DNA of 64,000 nucleotides from Antilocapra americana (GCA_007570785.1 ML661383.1:434240-498239), one strand, 5' to 3'. Positions 11,121 through 23,374 are shown, counted from the stretch's first letter. Translations and numbers: made by a program. The notes: a model not told the origin generated them from the letters alone.

Positions 11121-11339
11121 ATAGATTTAAAATTTTAACTTTTGATCTCTACAGTCATTTAAAGTGATATGTGCTGTATTCACTTGCCATAGAATTTTAA
11201 GGATTCATTTAATTAATCTTTGCCTTTGTCTTTGACAAGAAGAAAAACGATGTAATAAGTTTTTCCTAGACAAAGTATGTAATATTTTCACTTCTCTATA
11301 CTAATTACTAATTTGCAAATGTAAAAATTTGCTGTCTCT

Positions 11340-13110
11340 TAAGTTTTGAGAGTCATATAGTCACCATCCCAATGAAGATACAGTTTCGTTATACTCCACT
11401 CGAAGTAACATTTCCTTATGTTTTCCTTTTGTAGTCAAACCCTGACTTCACCCTTCACCTCAGATCTTTTCTCAGTTCCTCTTCCGTGGGATCATCCTGA
11501 ATGTCACATAAATGCAGTCATACTTTATGTGCCTTTTGTGTCTAGCTTCTGTCACTTACTTAACATGTTTGATATTCATCCCTTATGCTGAGTGCATCAG
11601 TAGTTTGTTTTTATTTTTTAAGCCAAGTAGTATTCCATTGTGTAGAAGAACTAGTTTAGCCATTCTTCACATGAGGAACACTTGGGTTGTTTCCAGTTTT
11701 GATGATTATGATTAAAGCTTCTATGGATACTTATATAGTGTGAGTGTGAGCGCATGCATATATGTTTTCTGCTCACTCGAGTAATGATTATTTCTGTGGG
11801 GAATACTATTTTTATTTATTCCTTTCAACTTCAAATATTTCTGTAAGTTATTTTTCTTACCTTACTGCCCTTATTGAGCTTTCAGTACAGTGGTGAGAAG
11901 AGTAGTGAAAACTGACATGTTTCCATTATCCACAGTCTTAATTAGAAATCACTCTGTTTTTCACCATTAAGAAAAGTCACCTCTAGGGTCTTTCAGGGGC
12001 TTTCCTGGTAGCTCAGCTGGTAAAAAATCTGCCTGCAATCCTGGAGACCTTGGTTCCATTCCTGGGTTGGGAAGATCCACTGGAGAAGGGATAGGCTAGC
12101 CACTCTAGTATTCTTGGGCTTCCCTTGTAGCTCACCTGGTACAGAATCTGACTGCAATGTGGGAGTCTTGGGTTCTATCTCTGGGTTGGGAAATTTCCCT
12201 GGAGAAGGGAACGGGCTACCCACTCCAGTTTTCTGACCTGGAGAATTCCATGGACTGTCTAGACCATGGGGTCAGAAAGAGCAGGACACGACTGAGTGAC
12301 TTTCACTTCACTTCACACAAGGGTCTTTTAAGATGCTTTTTTATAACAGTAAAAAATTGTTTTTCTATCATTATTTACTTGATTTTTATTATGGTTGCAT
12401 GTTGAATTTTGTCATGCTTTTTATATTTGTGATTTTTCCATTTAATTATTTAATATGATGAATTACAATGACTATTTTAAAATATTTAACCAGGCTTGCA
12501 TTCCAGGATTTTAATGCTGCACTCAACCTACAGGGTCAAGATCTATTATTATTTTTGTATATTGCTAGATTTTATTTATAGAGAATCAAATTGAGCATGT
12601 TTTTCCTCTAATGTCAAAAAGAATATTGGTCTGCAGACTGATTTCTTTGTAATGTCTTTGGTTTGAGTACTGAGATAATATCAACTTCATAATATTAGTT
12701 GGGAATTGTTTCTTGAACTTCAAACACATAAATCCCTTATTCCTACCCATTTTATGGCTGTGGTGTGGCTGTGTTTTGTATGACATATATTAAACTCCCT
12801 GACCATGTTTTGTTGTTTTTCTTTCAACTTGTATAAATTTCTTTTTAAAACTTAAGAGGAAAAACACTCTATTATATTTACAGATACTAACCAGTTCTGT
12901 TGCTCTTAATTCCTATGACTTTATTTTTGGTCTTGTATAATATTTCTTCCTGAAACATATGTTTATTGAATACTTAAATATGAATTTGATAATTATTGTC
13001 TTTAATCACTTTAAAGATGTTATTCCACTGTTTTCTGAGGAAATGCGTAACCATTCAATCTGTTTTCACTTTATATATTTCTATTATATGTTTCTCTATG
13101 ATCTTGAGTT
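11340..13110 (-). mobile_element. Old L1 LINE, ORF2 and 3' region (reverse), split by a SINE
   Basis: The plus strand gives L1 antisense landmarks in order. 11500-11720 is the ORF2 C-terminus to 3' UTR region (GTATTCCATTGTGTAGAAG near 11629, GGGTTGTTTCCAG near 11684). 11900-11985 and 12330-12790 are RT region (TTGCATTCCAGGATT-type near 12496, ATTGGTCTGCAGACTGATTT near 12624). 12790-13110 is further 5' material (TAATCACTTTAAAGATGTTATTCCACTGTTTTCTG near 13003). All frames are destroyed. The dimeric SINE at 11994-12319 interrupts it. Confidence 0.6.
11994..12319 (+). mobile_element. Dimeric tRNA-core SINE (Bov-tA3/ART2A-like) with TSD
   Basis: Two head units lie in tandem: GGCTTTCCTGGTAGCTCAGC at 11999 and GGCTTCCCTTGTAGCTCACC at 12117. 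The first stops at TAGTATTCTTG and the second continues to GACACGACTGAGTGACTTTCACTTCACTTCA. The direct repeat AGGGTCTTT flanks it (11985-11993 and 12320-12328), so the dimer inserted as one unit. Confidence 0.88.
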
Positions 13111-13964
13111 TATGCTGAGTGAGGCCCATTGAACTTGAATCCATAAATGTGTGTCTTTCCTTTAATTTGTCTTTTTTTAAAAATCAGATCACTATTCCTG
13201 ATCAAGGTTTCATAACAACAGGCATGCCCATAGCCAACCACAACTAATCTTCGTTAATCTTATTACTGTCCTGCTACTCTGCTTTATTCCTTAATGCTCA
13301 TGTCTATCTAGGTAAATCACCTTTTCTTTTCAATTCTGTTTTACTTATCAAGCTTCTTAAAAACGTCAGCAATTTGGTGATTCTTCTTTGAGTATTTCCG
13401 TTTGACAGTGATTGTGACTCTTATGTGTTTTGTAAATAAAATGCAAAATTAACTTCATAAAAACAAAATAAAACTGACTTAAAATTAGTTCTACAAATAG
13501 GGAAATTAAGTGAACAGTGATCACAGTGATATGTCAAAGAAGGAAAATTGTATAAGAACAGACATGCAATTGGGTTTCAGGCACAACTAGAACTGAGGCA
13601 TAGATTGCCAAGGAGGGCCCTTTCATTTTCTTTCATCAAAGCATTATGCCACAGTCATTCGTTATTTACCACAGAACAACTTCCATTATGCATTGCAAAA
13701 CACAGTTCCTGAGAGATCCCGTTTTAACCTCCCTTTTAAAGAGGCGCTGGCCTTTGGGACTTACCTCAGTGTTCCTGAGTCAGTGACTTGCTGTCCAGTG
13801 CACAGTGACTGTGTGTGCGCGAGAGGACCCAGTACTCCCCAGTCTGAGTACACTGGCGCACTCTGGAAACTTGTTTTAAATCGTGAAGTGATGTGTGAGG
13901 TCAGTTTCCAGATACCCAGGGGGATGGTGAGATGCTCTCCGGGTAAACAAAGGCGGGAGTGCTG
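13111..13964. other. No recognised repeat; right half GC-richer with several CpGs
   Basis: 13111-13600 is AT-rich and unassigned. 13730-13964 is clearly more GC-rich and keeps several CpGs (near 13743, 13818, 13855, 13939, 13953), unusual against the background. The 104-codon forward frame at 13693-14007 runs into the adjacent LTR and has no domain, so I do not call a gene. It could be single-copy regulatory DNA or an unrecognised repeat. Confidence 0.4.
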
Positions 13965-13970
13965 GGAAAC
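13965..13970 (+). repeat. LTR target-site duplication, left copy
   Basis: GGAAAC immediately precedes the LTR terminus and is repeated at 15060-15065. Confidence 0.8.
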
Positions 13971-15059
13971 TGCCGGGGTCCAGCCTCGGCGGGTCCGGGG
14001 GTCTTGAGGGATGAGTGGCATTGGCGGAAGAACTGAGCTGAGTCGATGTGTGGTGATGGAGCAGTCTCTCGTTTATTGTTGGTGGTTTACAGTTTTTATA
14101 GCCAAAAGACATCCCCATTACATCACCTATCGTTCTATACAATTTTTTGTTTTCTACCTCCCATAGCAACCTTATCATTGAGTTCATTCCCCAAACTATC
14201 ATGAAACATTCCCTTTGCAGAAGTCCGATTTTTATGTAATTAGATTTAACAATAGTATGTTTACCATTTGAATGTCTTCAGTATACTTCATTCAGTCATG
14301 ATAAGTACATCAACCTAAGTAGAAAGGTTACATTTCTCTTATCAGGTACAACTATGTAGAAGCTAGAGGGAAGGGCTTAAGCTTGAGACTGTTTATTCTA
14401 GTAACCTACTCCAGTTCTTACGAGCAAAGAGGAAAGAGGACAAAGAGACAGTTTAGAGAGAGGAAAGAGGACTAAGAGACAGTCAAACAGCACTGCTTTA
14501 GCAATAAAACCCTATTAACCTTATAACTACTATAATGAATTCCTATGTCTGCATATCCTAAAGCAATCAATATCTCCAACTATGCTGGCCACAATTATGA
14601 GCATTCCTAAGTCTCAATCAAGCCTGATTTCTTCAAGGAAGCGAGCCTCCTCTGTGGAGTGGTCAGGGGAGTGGGAGGTGGAAAGGTGACCCAAGTACGA
14701 GCCTTTCTGGTGGTGGCCTTGCCATGACCTCCAGAGAACTCTTGGTAAACCCCCCAGTAAGGAGTAGTAAACCATTTAAATGTCCCTTCATTCCTCCATA
14801 GCCCCCGGGGAAGGTGATCCACCTTCCCGGATCCTCTGGTCCATAAGGTCTGGGGGGATTATCTCAGGACGAATTCTTTCCAACTGTGACTGACCTACTG
14901 AGATGAGCCAATGTTCTCAGCATGGACAGAACTTCCAAGAAAAATACCAGGGTGGGGCTTGCCCAGGATGCCCCGATAAAGAAAGTCAGCTTTGCAATTT
15001 CTTTCTTAGGCTCGTGACCTTGTCATCCGAGCAAGGGGGCATCCTGACGGCTCCCGGCA
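13971..15059 (-). mobile_element. Solo ERV LTR, class II (ERV2)-type, complete
   Basis: A 1,089-bp LTR lies on the minus strand. It begins TGCCGGGAGCC (plus-strand end 15059) and ends GGACCCCGGCA (plus-strand start 13971), so it has TG...CA termini and a short terminal inverted repeat. Perfect 6-bp repeats GGAAAC flank it (13965-13970 and 15060-15065), the duplication length typical of betaretrovirus-like ERVs. No gag, pol or env lies next to it, as expected after recombination between two LTRs. It abuts an older BovB tail. The exact Repbase family is not resolved here. Confidence 0.88.
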
Positions 15060-15065
15060 GGAAAC
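15060..15065 (+). repeat. LTR target-site duplication, right copy
   Basis: GGAAAC immediately follows the LTR terminus and is identical to 13965-13970. Confidence 0.8.
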
Positions 15066-15289
15066 TGTTGTTGAGTTGCCAAGTCATGTCCTACCGTTCG
15101 CCACCCCAGGGACTGCAGCACACCAGGCTTCCCTGTCCCTCCCCATCATCTGCAGTCTGCCCAAGTTCATGTGCACTGAACAGGTGATTCCATCCGTCTA
15201 TCTCATCCTCTGCCTCCCTCTTCTCTTCCTTCAATCTTTTCCAGCATCAGGGTCTTTTCCAATGAGTCAGCCATTTCCAATGAGTCATG
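15066..15289 (-). mobile_element. BovB LINE 3' tail, diverged
   Basis: The reverse BovB end (GACTGCAGCACACCAGGCTTCC near 15111, TCAGGGTCTTTTCCAATGAGTCAG near 15247) has a diverged terminus (TGTTGTTGAGTTGCC). The segment CCAATGAGTCA is duplicated at 15259-15269 and 15277-15287. The solo LTR inserted right beside its 3' end. Confidence 0.8.
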
Positions 15290-15656
15290 TTAGGAAGACG
15301 ACATTATAAATGTTCATTAAGTACTTTCAGGATATGAAATTCTCGAGGAGCATCACACATGTTTGGATACATACCTTCACTGCTCTGGGGCTTTCACTGC
15401 CCCCCTCCCCCCTGCCACAATAGCTCTGAGGATTAAGTCTAAATTCATTATTTTTATTCCTAAGTAGGATACCAAGTATGTTTATCTTCCAGGCAGCTTC
15501 ACACCTCTGTAGTGTAGGAATATTAAAGTGGTCCTTGAATATAAAAATCTTATCACCTTTAAGACTTTAAAAATGACGTTTCCTCTATATGTGATAAATC
15601 TACCCCTTTTTTATTCCTTCATCAGTCTAATCCCCACTTATTCTTAAATTATACAT
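15290..15656. other. No recognised feature
   Basis: Single-copy-like DNA with a C-rich run at 15399-15413. Nothing coding was seen. Confidence 0.45.
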
Positions 15657-15875
15657 GCTAGTTCCTCCAGGAAAATTATTCATACCTCTCTGTTGAGAGG
15701 TCAGTTCTCTGAACTCTCAGCTCCATATTCCTCTATTTCCCTGTGGAGTGCTTCTCATGCCATATGTAATTTCCTATTATTCACTATACCCAAGGACCCT
15801 ATTTTTTTAATCTCTAAAATGTAGCACATCACCTGGCATTAAATAAATATTTATTAAGAGACTAAATGGATTGTG
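15657..15875 (+). mobile_element. L2-like LINE 3' end (ancient)
   Basis: The order resembles L2 3' ends: 'TTCCTCCAGGAAAATTATTCATACC', then a Cys/Leu-like CT-rich stretch, then 'CACCTGGCATTAAATAAATATTTATTAAGAGACTAAATGGA' (about 15831-15871), the diverged version of the usual 'CTGGCACATAGTAGGC...AATAAATATTTGTTGAATGAATGA' tail. Confidence 0.55.
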
Positions 15876-17699
15876 GGGCTTGATCAATGATAGTGGCAAT
15901 TTTACTACGCTATTTTTGGTACAGTCTTTGCTATAATGATATTTAAGATCAAGTTAACATTAGGCAAAAGGCATCAAAATATTATTTCTGTTAAACTTGT
16001 AGTAAAATAAAATACCTTTATTTTGTAGACAGAAATCTATGTAAGGATGCACATTAAAAATATTTGACAATGGAACAATAAAGATTTTTATCAGGAATAA
16101 TTTAACAGGTAAGATGTTCCATGTAAAAATATAAACTCCAAATTATCTTGAATCAGTAAAGTCAGAATAGAAATACATTTATATCCTCATGATGGAAACT
16201 ATTTGAAAGACTGATCATTTGTTTGTATAGGTTCCGGTGATTTTTTAAAAATATCTGTGACATTATCCAATAGAGACAAATCAAAGATCAGTTTTTAAAA
16301 ATCCTATACCAGTTCAGCTTATGTGATACTACTCTATTTTTTGTTTCATTTTATTTTTAGGTTCATTTTGTTTAAACTTTTGTAAAAGGATATTTTATAT
16401 AGATAATATATTTTTAAATAGTTTTTTGCCACTTTTTCTCAGCCTGGACTTTTGAGATAGCTTCTTCGAGGTTCAAAAATTCACTTGCATATTAACAGTT
16501 ATAAATTTAGTTTTATAAAATATCTATAAGCATATTTTATTGGCTCTCTGTTTCTGTTTCGCCCGGTGCTTATGTGTGTGAAAGAGTGACTGTTGTGGAG
16601 TCATGATTATGGAAAACTTAGTTTTGAAGTTTATGTTGTTTTTCGTTCAGGTTCCACGAGAGTCACTGTTTTGTTACAGGTTAAGGAGAAATTTGAGTAT
16701 CCTTCATTTCCTAGATCATGACATTTTTTTTTTTTTTTGCTTCAGATTTATATTAGGATTAAGTTTGAAGTCTTGATTTCTTATGAGATTCTTTTTTCCT
16801 GTTGAGCGCCTTGGCTGTATCAGTCTTACCCAGTCTTACCTATCTCCTTTTGAGGTAACCAGCCAAATTGCCCCAATCTCCATGGTCCCAGCTTGTGTAA
16901 GCTGAAGTACATCATCTTTCCTTACATTGACACCAAAACCTTAGATTTTAGTTTTCAGTACTTATTTTCAGACTTAGGTTTCCTCTGAAGAGAAATTTAT
17001 CCTCATAACAGAATAGGTATAAAATAGAAATATAGAAAAAAATGGTCATTTATACAAAAAATTGGCTTTATTTCAGGATTAAGCTTAAATGTCTTTAAAC
17101 ATTTGTTTTCTGTGGGCTGTATTTTCAGTAATAATTCTGTGTAATTCCCTCTTGCTCCTTTACTTTTTCTTTTTCATTGGATTTTGATAAAAATTCTATC
17201 CAAGCTTAGTCCACGTGGAAAATTTGATTATATTGTCTTTGCACAATTATTAAATTAATTAGAAACTTAGAAAGTTTCTAAATATCTCTCAGTTCCTTCC
17301 CACACGAGAACATAAACCAGAAAATCACTTTGACTTTGATATATGGTCTAATCTTGCATCTAAGAATATTAAATTTTCAGTTTTTTCAAAATTCCAAATG
17401 TGGAAACGCACAAAATGTAATTATATATTATATGGGCAGAATTCAGTTTACATCAGTTTATACTTAGGGCACTAAACAAGTTAGGTGTGTATTATCAACT
17501 TTAGTCACGTAAGTCATTCTGAGTAATTCTTTGTTTTGTGAAAAATTTTCTCAGTTTCTTCAATGCTTCCATCTTTAAGCATTTTCTCAAATCTAGGACA
17601 TTACAGATACAAGTTAGAAATGTAAGTTTGTGGGGGGAAAAAAGATAGTTTAGAGTTAAACTGAAGCATGGTGAGAGGGCAGTGATGAGCGCGTTGCCT
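15876..17699. other. No recognised feature, 1.8 kb
   Basis: AT-rich sequence with no nameable repeat and no coding frame above background. A T-run occurs at 16725-16738. Confidence 0.5.
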
Positions 17700-17930
17700 G
17701 TTATGGATTGAATGTTGTGTTTCTCCAAAATCTGTGTTGAAATCCACCACCCAATGTGATGATATTAAGAGTTGGGGCCTTTGAAGAGTAATTAGAATTA
17801 GATGAAAATGGATCCCTAGTGAATGGGATTATTGTTTTTACAAAAGACACTAGAGAGTTTGTTTCTCTTCTCTTTCTGCCATTTGAGGGTACAATGAGAA
17901 GATGGCAGTCTGAAAGTTATGTGACAGATT
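17700..17930 (+). mobile_element. MaLR (MLT1/MST-type) LTR 5' part
   Basis: It begins TGTTATGGATTGAATGTTGTGTTTCTCC (17699) and follows the MaLR order: 'CAATGTGATGATATTAAGAGTTGGGGCCTTTGAAGAGTAATTAG' (17752-17795), 'GTGAATGGGATTATTG' (17819), then 'GAGAAGATGGCAGTCTG' (17896). The LTR 3' half and internal region are absent. Confidence 0.75.
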
Positions 17931-18490
17931 TTATCTCTGTACATACACGTATTTATGAGCAAGAGGCAGAGAGAAAGAGAAAAGATACTTTAAAACTCAT
18001 ATTACAGAGTATGTACATATATAAATATGCAAGGCATTTGTATTTAGAAAATGTGTTAAAATGGTAATTTTATTAGTTTATGAACTCATTACAATAATTA
18101 TGGTAATTACTTATTGAACACTTACCACAAAGTTCTCTAAACATTCTATAAGCATTGTATTATGTAATACTAAAACCAGCAATCACGCAGCATTGCCTAC
18201 ATCTCCTAACATAATTTGACCCCTGGGTTTGTCCTCCAGTTTATGCCAGATGCCAGTTTTCTATGAAACTAATGAAATATAAGCTATAGGTTTTCTCAGT
18301 TACACAAGACCCTTCCAGTATTATGAATGGGCCTTTACCAATTTATTAACATTTTCTTATCCTTTAAAAAGTAAACTTTGCAAAAGAAAGATATTTTAAG
18401 AGTGATAAGTTATACTACTGTCTCCTTTCATCTTTGACTTACTCTTCAAACAGCTTTTTCTCCTGTTGGCCGTGCGAGTTTTTGGATTTC
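17931..18490. other. Unassigned; possible MIR trace at 18097-18168
   Basis: A stretch near 18097-18168 (TTATTGAACACTTACCACAAAG followed by CATTCTATAAGCATTGTATTATGTAAT) has the order of a MIR core and 3' side. It is too diverged to be sure. The rest is unassigned. Confidence 0.3.
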
Positions 18491-18693
18491 AGTTCAGTTC
18501 AATTCAGTTGCTCAGTCATGTCTGACTCTTGGCAACCCCATGGACTGCAGCACACCAGGCTTCCCTGTCCATCACCAACTCCTGGAGTTTACCCAAACTT
18601 ATGTCCATCAAGTCGGTGATGCCATCCAGCCATCTCATCCTCTGTTGTCCCCTTCTCCTCCTGCCCCCAACCCTTCCCAGCATTAGGGTCTTT
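18491..18693 (-). mobile_element. BovB LINE 3' tail, 5'-truncated
   Basis: Reverse BovB from AGTTCAGTTC (18491) to CAGCATTAGGGTCTTTT. Near-identical flanks, TTTTGGATTT on the left (about 18480-18489) and TTTTGGGATTT on the right (18691-18701), suggest a TSD with one indel. Confidence 0.88.
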
Positions 18694-20164
18694 TGGGATT
18701 TAGTTGAAGGAAATTGATTTAGGGAATTTTGTTTGTTTGGGTTCAAAAATACCTTCATATACAGTTAAGCTGTTACTGGTCATCCTCTGAGGGAATAATA
18801 TGTAGGAGAAAATGTCTTGCTGCTCATCAAAGTGACTGACCTAGCATCCTGACCCAAGGTTGCAAAATTGGAATCCATGTAATAGGACAGATACTTTGGC
18901 CTCTGACAATGAAAATACTTAGTATATAGAGAGTGGGCAAACAGACAAAAATTTAAATGCATAAAGCCAGAGTTCAGCTATGGAATCTCTTAAAAACCAT
19001 TATGTATAATATGTAAAATTGTTCATGGAAGATTTAATTTTATCAGTGCCTAATAAAAGTGAAAGTGTCTTTGGTCTGCATAGTTTGGATGAGTGCCCCA
19101 TAGATATGGTGAGGTTTTCTGTTACATTTCATAAAATCTGCTTTGTAGGTCATAAGTTTGGTAACATTACAACAAATAACAAGATATCTGTGTATGAAGT
19201 TTCATCTTCCACACATCCCCAAAATTAGATTATGTATATTAGCATATTTGACTTATCAGTTCTTTTGAGAGATACTGGTAGTTCCAAAATATGGCATGCA
19301 GTATTACTCCTGATGCGGTGAAACTGGCTAAAAAACAAGTGTACCACTGATAAAACACCATTATTTATTTATTAATAAATCAACTTATATGGCATGAGAG
19401 AAATTTGATTACATGACTCAATACAATGTGGTAAAAATTTTAAAGCTTTTGATATGTCATGAATTCATATACATTTTATATATCCATAATTAGCAATTAT
19501 ATCAACATGTGAATATGAAAATGAAGCATTATCCAAATAAGAAGACAAAGCCATAAAAACTTAACAAAAAAAAAACCGTGAAAATCATCAAAAGACTCAA
19601 TTCTTACTGTACTACTAGATACTTGCAGTACTTCTATACTGTATGATTTTTAGAATCTAACGTTAAAAATCATATAAAGTAAAAGTAATGAAAAGCAACA
19701 TTATAGTCAAGAACTATAGATAATAAAGTGATAATTAATGAGCAGGAAAAATTGATCACGACACACCCAAACTGGAAACTTTTAAGCATACTGAAGATGG
19801 AAATATTGTAAAGAAAGCTATCACTTGGCTAATCAAAAGAGTACTTGTGAAAGTCAAAAGCAAATTAATTCTGTGTACTTTTTCAGAAGTATGATGCTTC
19901 TTTTATTGTGGATTTTTACTATAAGCACTGATTTCATGGAAAACCAGTTTGGTTTTCTTTTATTTTTGTTATCCCACTTATAGAGAACAAAACAGATGTG
20001 TTTAAACTGAGGCTTTTAAATAAGAATAGTCAAATATGTCAGATCATTCCCAGGTTTATTTTTCTTTTTGAAAGCAAGGTTTGAGTATATTGTTTTGTTG
20101 GTAACTTTTGCTTCAACAGGAAAGACATTACTTACATCTCATGAGCTTAAAGACTGGATGAACA
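18694..20164. other. No recognised feature, 1.5 kb
   Basis: AT-rich DNA without nameable repeats. Reverse and forward short frames (18780-18962, 19019-19228) carry no domain signal. Confidence 0.5.
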
Positions 20165-20859
20165 CAACCATATCTCAGTTTATTGTGCTTTATTTTATTT
20201 TACCTTGCAGATAGTGCATTTTTTACAAATTGAAGATTTTTGGTAACCCCGCCTCAGGCAAGTCCTTTAGCACCGTTTTTCTAATACTGCTTGCTTACTT
20301 CACATCTTTGTGTTGTATTTTGTTAACTCTCAGTATTTCAAATATTTTCATTATTATTCTATTTGCTATGATTAACTATGATCTTTGATGTTACTATTAT
20401 AATTGCTTCAGGGTGCCACGAACTATACACTAATAAGACAGGACACTTAATGATAAATACTGCATGTGATCTGACTGCTTCCCTAACTGACCATTCACAC
20501 ATCTTTCTCCCTGTTCTCAAGCCTCCCTATTCCCTGAGGTGCAACACTGTTAAAATTTGGCTAATTAATAACCTGCAATGGTGTCCTAAGTTTTCAAATG
20601 AAAGGGAGACTCAGTCAAGTCTAAAGCTGTGAAGGATTTTTAGTGAGAAGGGCATGTCCAGAAACAAGATGGGCCTAAAGGTAGACTTCTGTACCAGTTA
20701 GCCAAGTGATGAATACAAAGGAGAAGTTCCTGAAAGAAATTAATGGTTCTACCCCAGTGAACACAGAAATGATAAGAAAGCAAAGCAACATTATCGTTGA
20801 TAAAGGGAAAATTTTAGTGTTCTGAATAGATGATCAAAAAACCACAATATTCCCTTAAT

Positions 20860-21062
20860 TGCTTCCCTGTTGGCTCAGACAGTAAAGAATCTGCCTGTAA
20901 TGTGGGAGACCTGGGTTCAGTCCCTGGGTTGGGAAGATTCCCTGGAGGAGGGCATGGCAACCCATTCCAATATTCTTTCCTGGAGAATCCCCATGGACAG
21001 AGGTGCTTGGTGGGCTACAGTCCATGGGGTGGCAAAGAGTCAGACATGACTGAGCAACTGGC
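20860..21062 (+). mobile_element. Bov-tA SINE inside Tigger1
   Basis: Full module order: head GCTTCCCTGTTGGCTCAGAC (20861), B-box GGGTTCAGTCCC (20912), BovA part to GACATGACTGAGCAACTGG. It interrupts the N-terminal coding part of the transposase. Confidence 0.93.
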
Positions 21063-21549
21063 TTAACTGTGAAGCCTGAGGGAGTTAAGGAAGGTAAAGA
21101 AGAAAAGCCTGAAGCTAGCAGAGGCTGGTTCATGAGGTTTAAGGAAAGAGCTGTCTTTCTAACATGAATGTAATAAGTGAAGCAGCGGGTGCTCATGTAA
21201 AAGCTGCAGCAAGTTATCCAGAAGATAATTAATTAATTGACTATACTAAAAAACAGATTTTCAGTGAAGATGAACGAGCCTTCTGTTTGAACAGGATGCC
21301 ATCTAGGACTTTCACTGCTAACAAGGAGAAGTCAATGCCTGACTTCAAAGCTTCCAGACAGGCTGACCCTCTTGTTAGTGGTAATACAGCTGGTTACTTG
21401 AAGTGAATGTTCACTTACCATTTGGAAAGTTCCAAGACCCTTAAAAGTCATGTTAAAATGATTCTGCCTATGCTATATAAATGGGACAGCAAAGTCTGTT
21501 TACATATCTGTTTACAACTTGGTTTACTGAGTAGTAAACCCACTGTTTA

Positions 21550-22243
21550 CTTAAAGCTTAATATTCAGAAAACTAAGATCATGGCATCCGGTCCCATCAG
21601 TTCATGGCAGATAGATGGGGAAACAGTGGAAACAGTGGCTGACTTTATTTTTCTGGGCTCCGAAAAAAATGCTGATGGTGATTGCAGCCATGAAATTAAA
21701 AGATGCTTACTCCTTGGAAGGAAAGTTTTGACCAACCTAGATAGCACATTAAAAAGCAGACAGTACTTTGCCAACAAAGGTCCATCTTGTCAAGGCTATG
21801 GTTTATCCAGTGGTCATATATGGATGTGAGAGTTGGACTATAAAGAAAGCTGATTGCTAAAGAATTGATGCTTTTGAACTGTTGTGTTGGAGAAGACTCT
21901 TGGGAGTCCTTTGGACTGCGAGGAGATCCAACAAGTCCATCCTAAAGGAGATAAGTCCTGGGTGTTCATTGGAAGGTCTGATGCTGAAGTTGAAACTCCA
22001 GTACTTTGGCCACCTGGTGCAAAGAGCTGACTCATTTGAAAAGACCTTGATGCTGGGAAAGATGGAGGACAGGAGGAGAAGGGGACGACAGAAGATGAGA
22101 TGGCTGGATGATATCACTGACTCGATGGCCATGGATTTGGGTGGACTCAGGGAGTTGGTGATGGACAGGGAGGCCTGGCTTGCTGCAATTCATGGGCTCA
22201 CAAAGAGTTGGACACGACTGAGCGACTGAACTGAACTGAACTG
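21550..22243 (+). mobile_element. BovB LINE, 5'-truncated, inside Tigger1
   Basis: It starts just downstream of the RT YADD region (CTTAAAGCTTAATATTCAG) and ends in three TGAAC repeats (22217-22243). A 140-codon frame at 21407-21829 and a 115-codon frame at 21882-22229 are BovB C-terminal protein pieces. Flanks AAACCCACTGTTT (21536-21548) and AAATCCACTTTTT (22244-22256) match at 11 of 13 positions, consistent with an aged TSD. Confidence 0.92.
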
Positions 22244-23249
22244 AAATCCACTTTTTGAGAATTACTACCCAGAAAGGGGGAAAAAAAAGACTCCCTTCAA
22301 AATATTATTCTTCATTGATAATGCACCTGTTCACCCAAGAGTGATGTACAAATGATACTGATGTACAGTGAGACCAGTGTTTTCATGTCTACTAACACAA
22401 CATCAGTTCTGCAGTTCTCTAGGCCATGGATTGAGAAGCTCCTAATTTTCAGTTTTATCATTTAAGAATATATTCTATAAGGCTATAGCTGCTATGCATA
22501 ATGATTTCTCTGACATATCTAGGCAAAATCTTCAGGACAGTATTCTAGATGCCATTATCAACCTTCATGATTCATGGAAAGAGGTCAAAATATAAACATT
22601 AACAAGAATTTGGAAGTTGATTCCACCCTTCATGTATGACTTTGAGGGGTTCAAGACTCCAGAAAAGTAAGTCTTGGAAGATGTTGTAGAAATAGCAAGA
22701 GAATTGGAATTAGAAGTGAAGATGTGACCAAATTACTGCCATATTATGATTCAACTTAAATGGATGAGGAGGTGCCTCTTATGGATGAATGAAGAAGGTA
22801 GTCTCTTGAGATGGAATCTACTTTTGGTGAAGATGCTGTGAAGATTCTTCAAATGACAGTAAAGTTTTTAGGACATTTTTAGATTTTTGATGAACTTTCA
22901 TTTCATTTTTCAATGAACTTTATTAAGTGTAGGCAAGATTTGAAAGGATCTACTCTAGTTTTGAAGAAAGTTCTGTGGATAAAAAGCTATCAAACAGCAT
23001 TACATGCTACAGAGAAATTGTTCTTGAAAGGAAAAGCCAGTTGATGTGGCAAATTTCATTGTTGTCTTATTTTAAGAAATTGCCACAACCACTCCAGCCT
23101 TCTGGAACAACCACCCTGATCAGTTACCAGCCATCAACACTGAGATGAGACCCTCCACCAGTAAAAAGATTAATTTACTGAAGGCTCATGATAACTAGCA
23201 CTTTTTAGCAAAAATATATATATATATATTTTTTTTACTTGTCTGTTTG

Positions 23250-23374
23250 ACTTTATTTATTTATTTTTTTAAATATTCTTTACTTTATTGTATTGGTTTT
23301 GCCATACATTGACATGAACCTGCCATGGGTATACATATGTTCCCCTTCCAGAACCCCCCTCCCTCCTCCCTCCC
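23250..23374 (-). mobile_element. L1 (bovine-type) 3' UTR stub inside Tigger1
   Basis: A T-rich start (reverse poly-A) is followed by TATTGGTTTTGCCATACATTGACATGAACC and GAACCCCCCTCCCTCCTCCCTCCC, the antisense of the bovine L1 3' UTR. The same order recurs at 41535-41622. The insertion is very strongly 5'-truncated. Confidence 0.75.

Larger units (their letters stand above)
20600..23200 (+). pseudogene. Tigger1 transposase remnant (pogo-type DDE enzyme)
   Basis: In an intact element this cut-and-paste transposase has CENP-B-like DNA-binding domains followed by a DDE catalytic domain. Here the coding track is recognisable in nucleotide order (for example 'GAAGCTAGCAGAGGCTGGTTCATGAGG' at 21111-21137 and 'GATAATGCACCTGTTCACCC' at 22317-22336, the region of the second catalytic Asp). 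It is cut by a SINE and a BovB and riddled with stops and indels. No activity is possible. Confidence 0.7.

Noticed and set aside
10606..11124. 172-codon forward frame
   Set aside because: It is antisense to BovB. The same phrases recur at every reverse BovB tail in the window.
13693..14007. 104-codon forward frame in GC-rich DNA, looking like a small gene
   Set aside because: It runs into the solo LTR, has no domain, and its opposite strand is open too, as GC-rich DNA often is.
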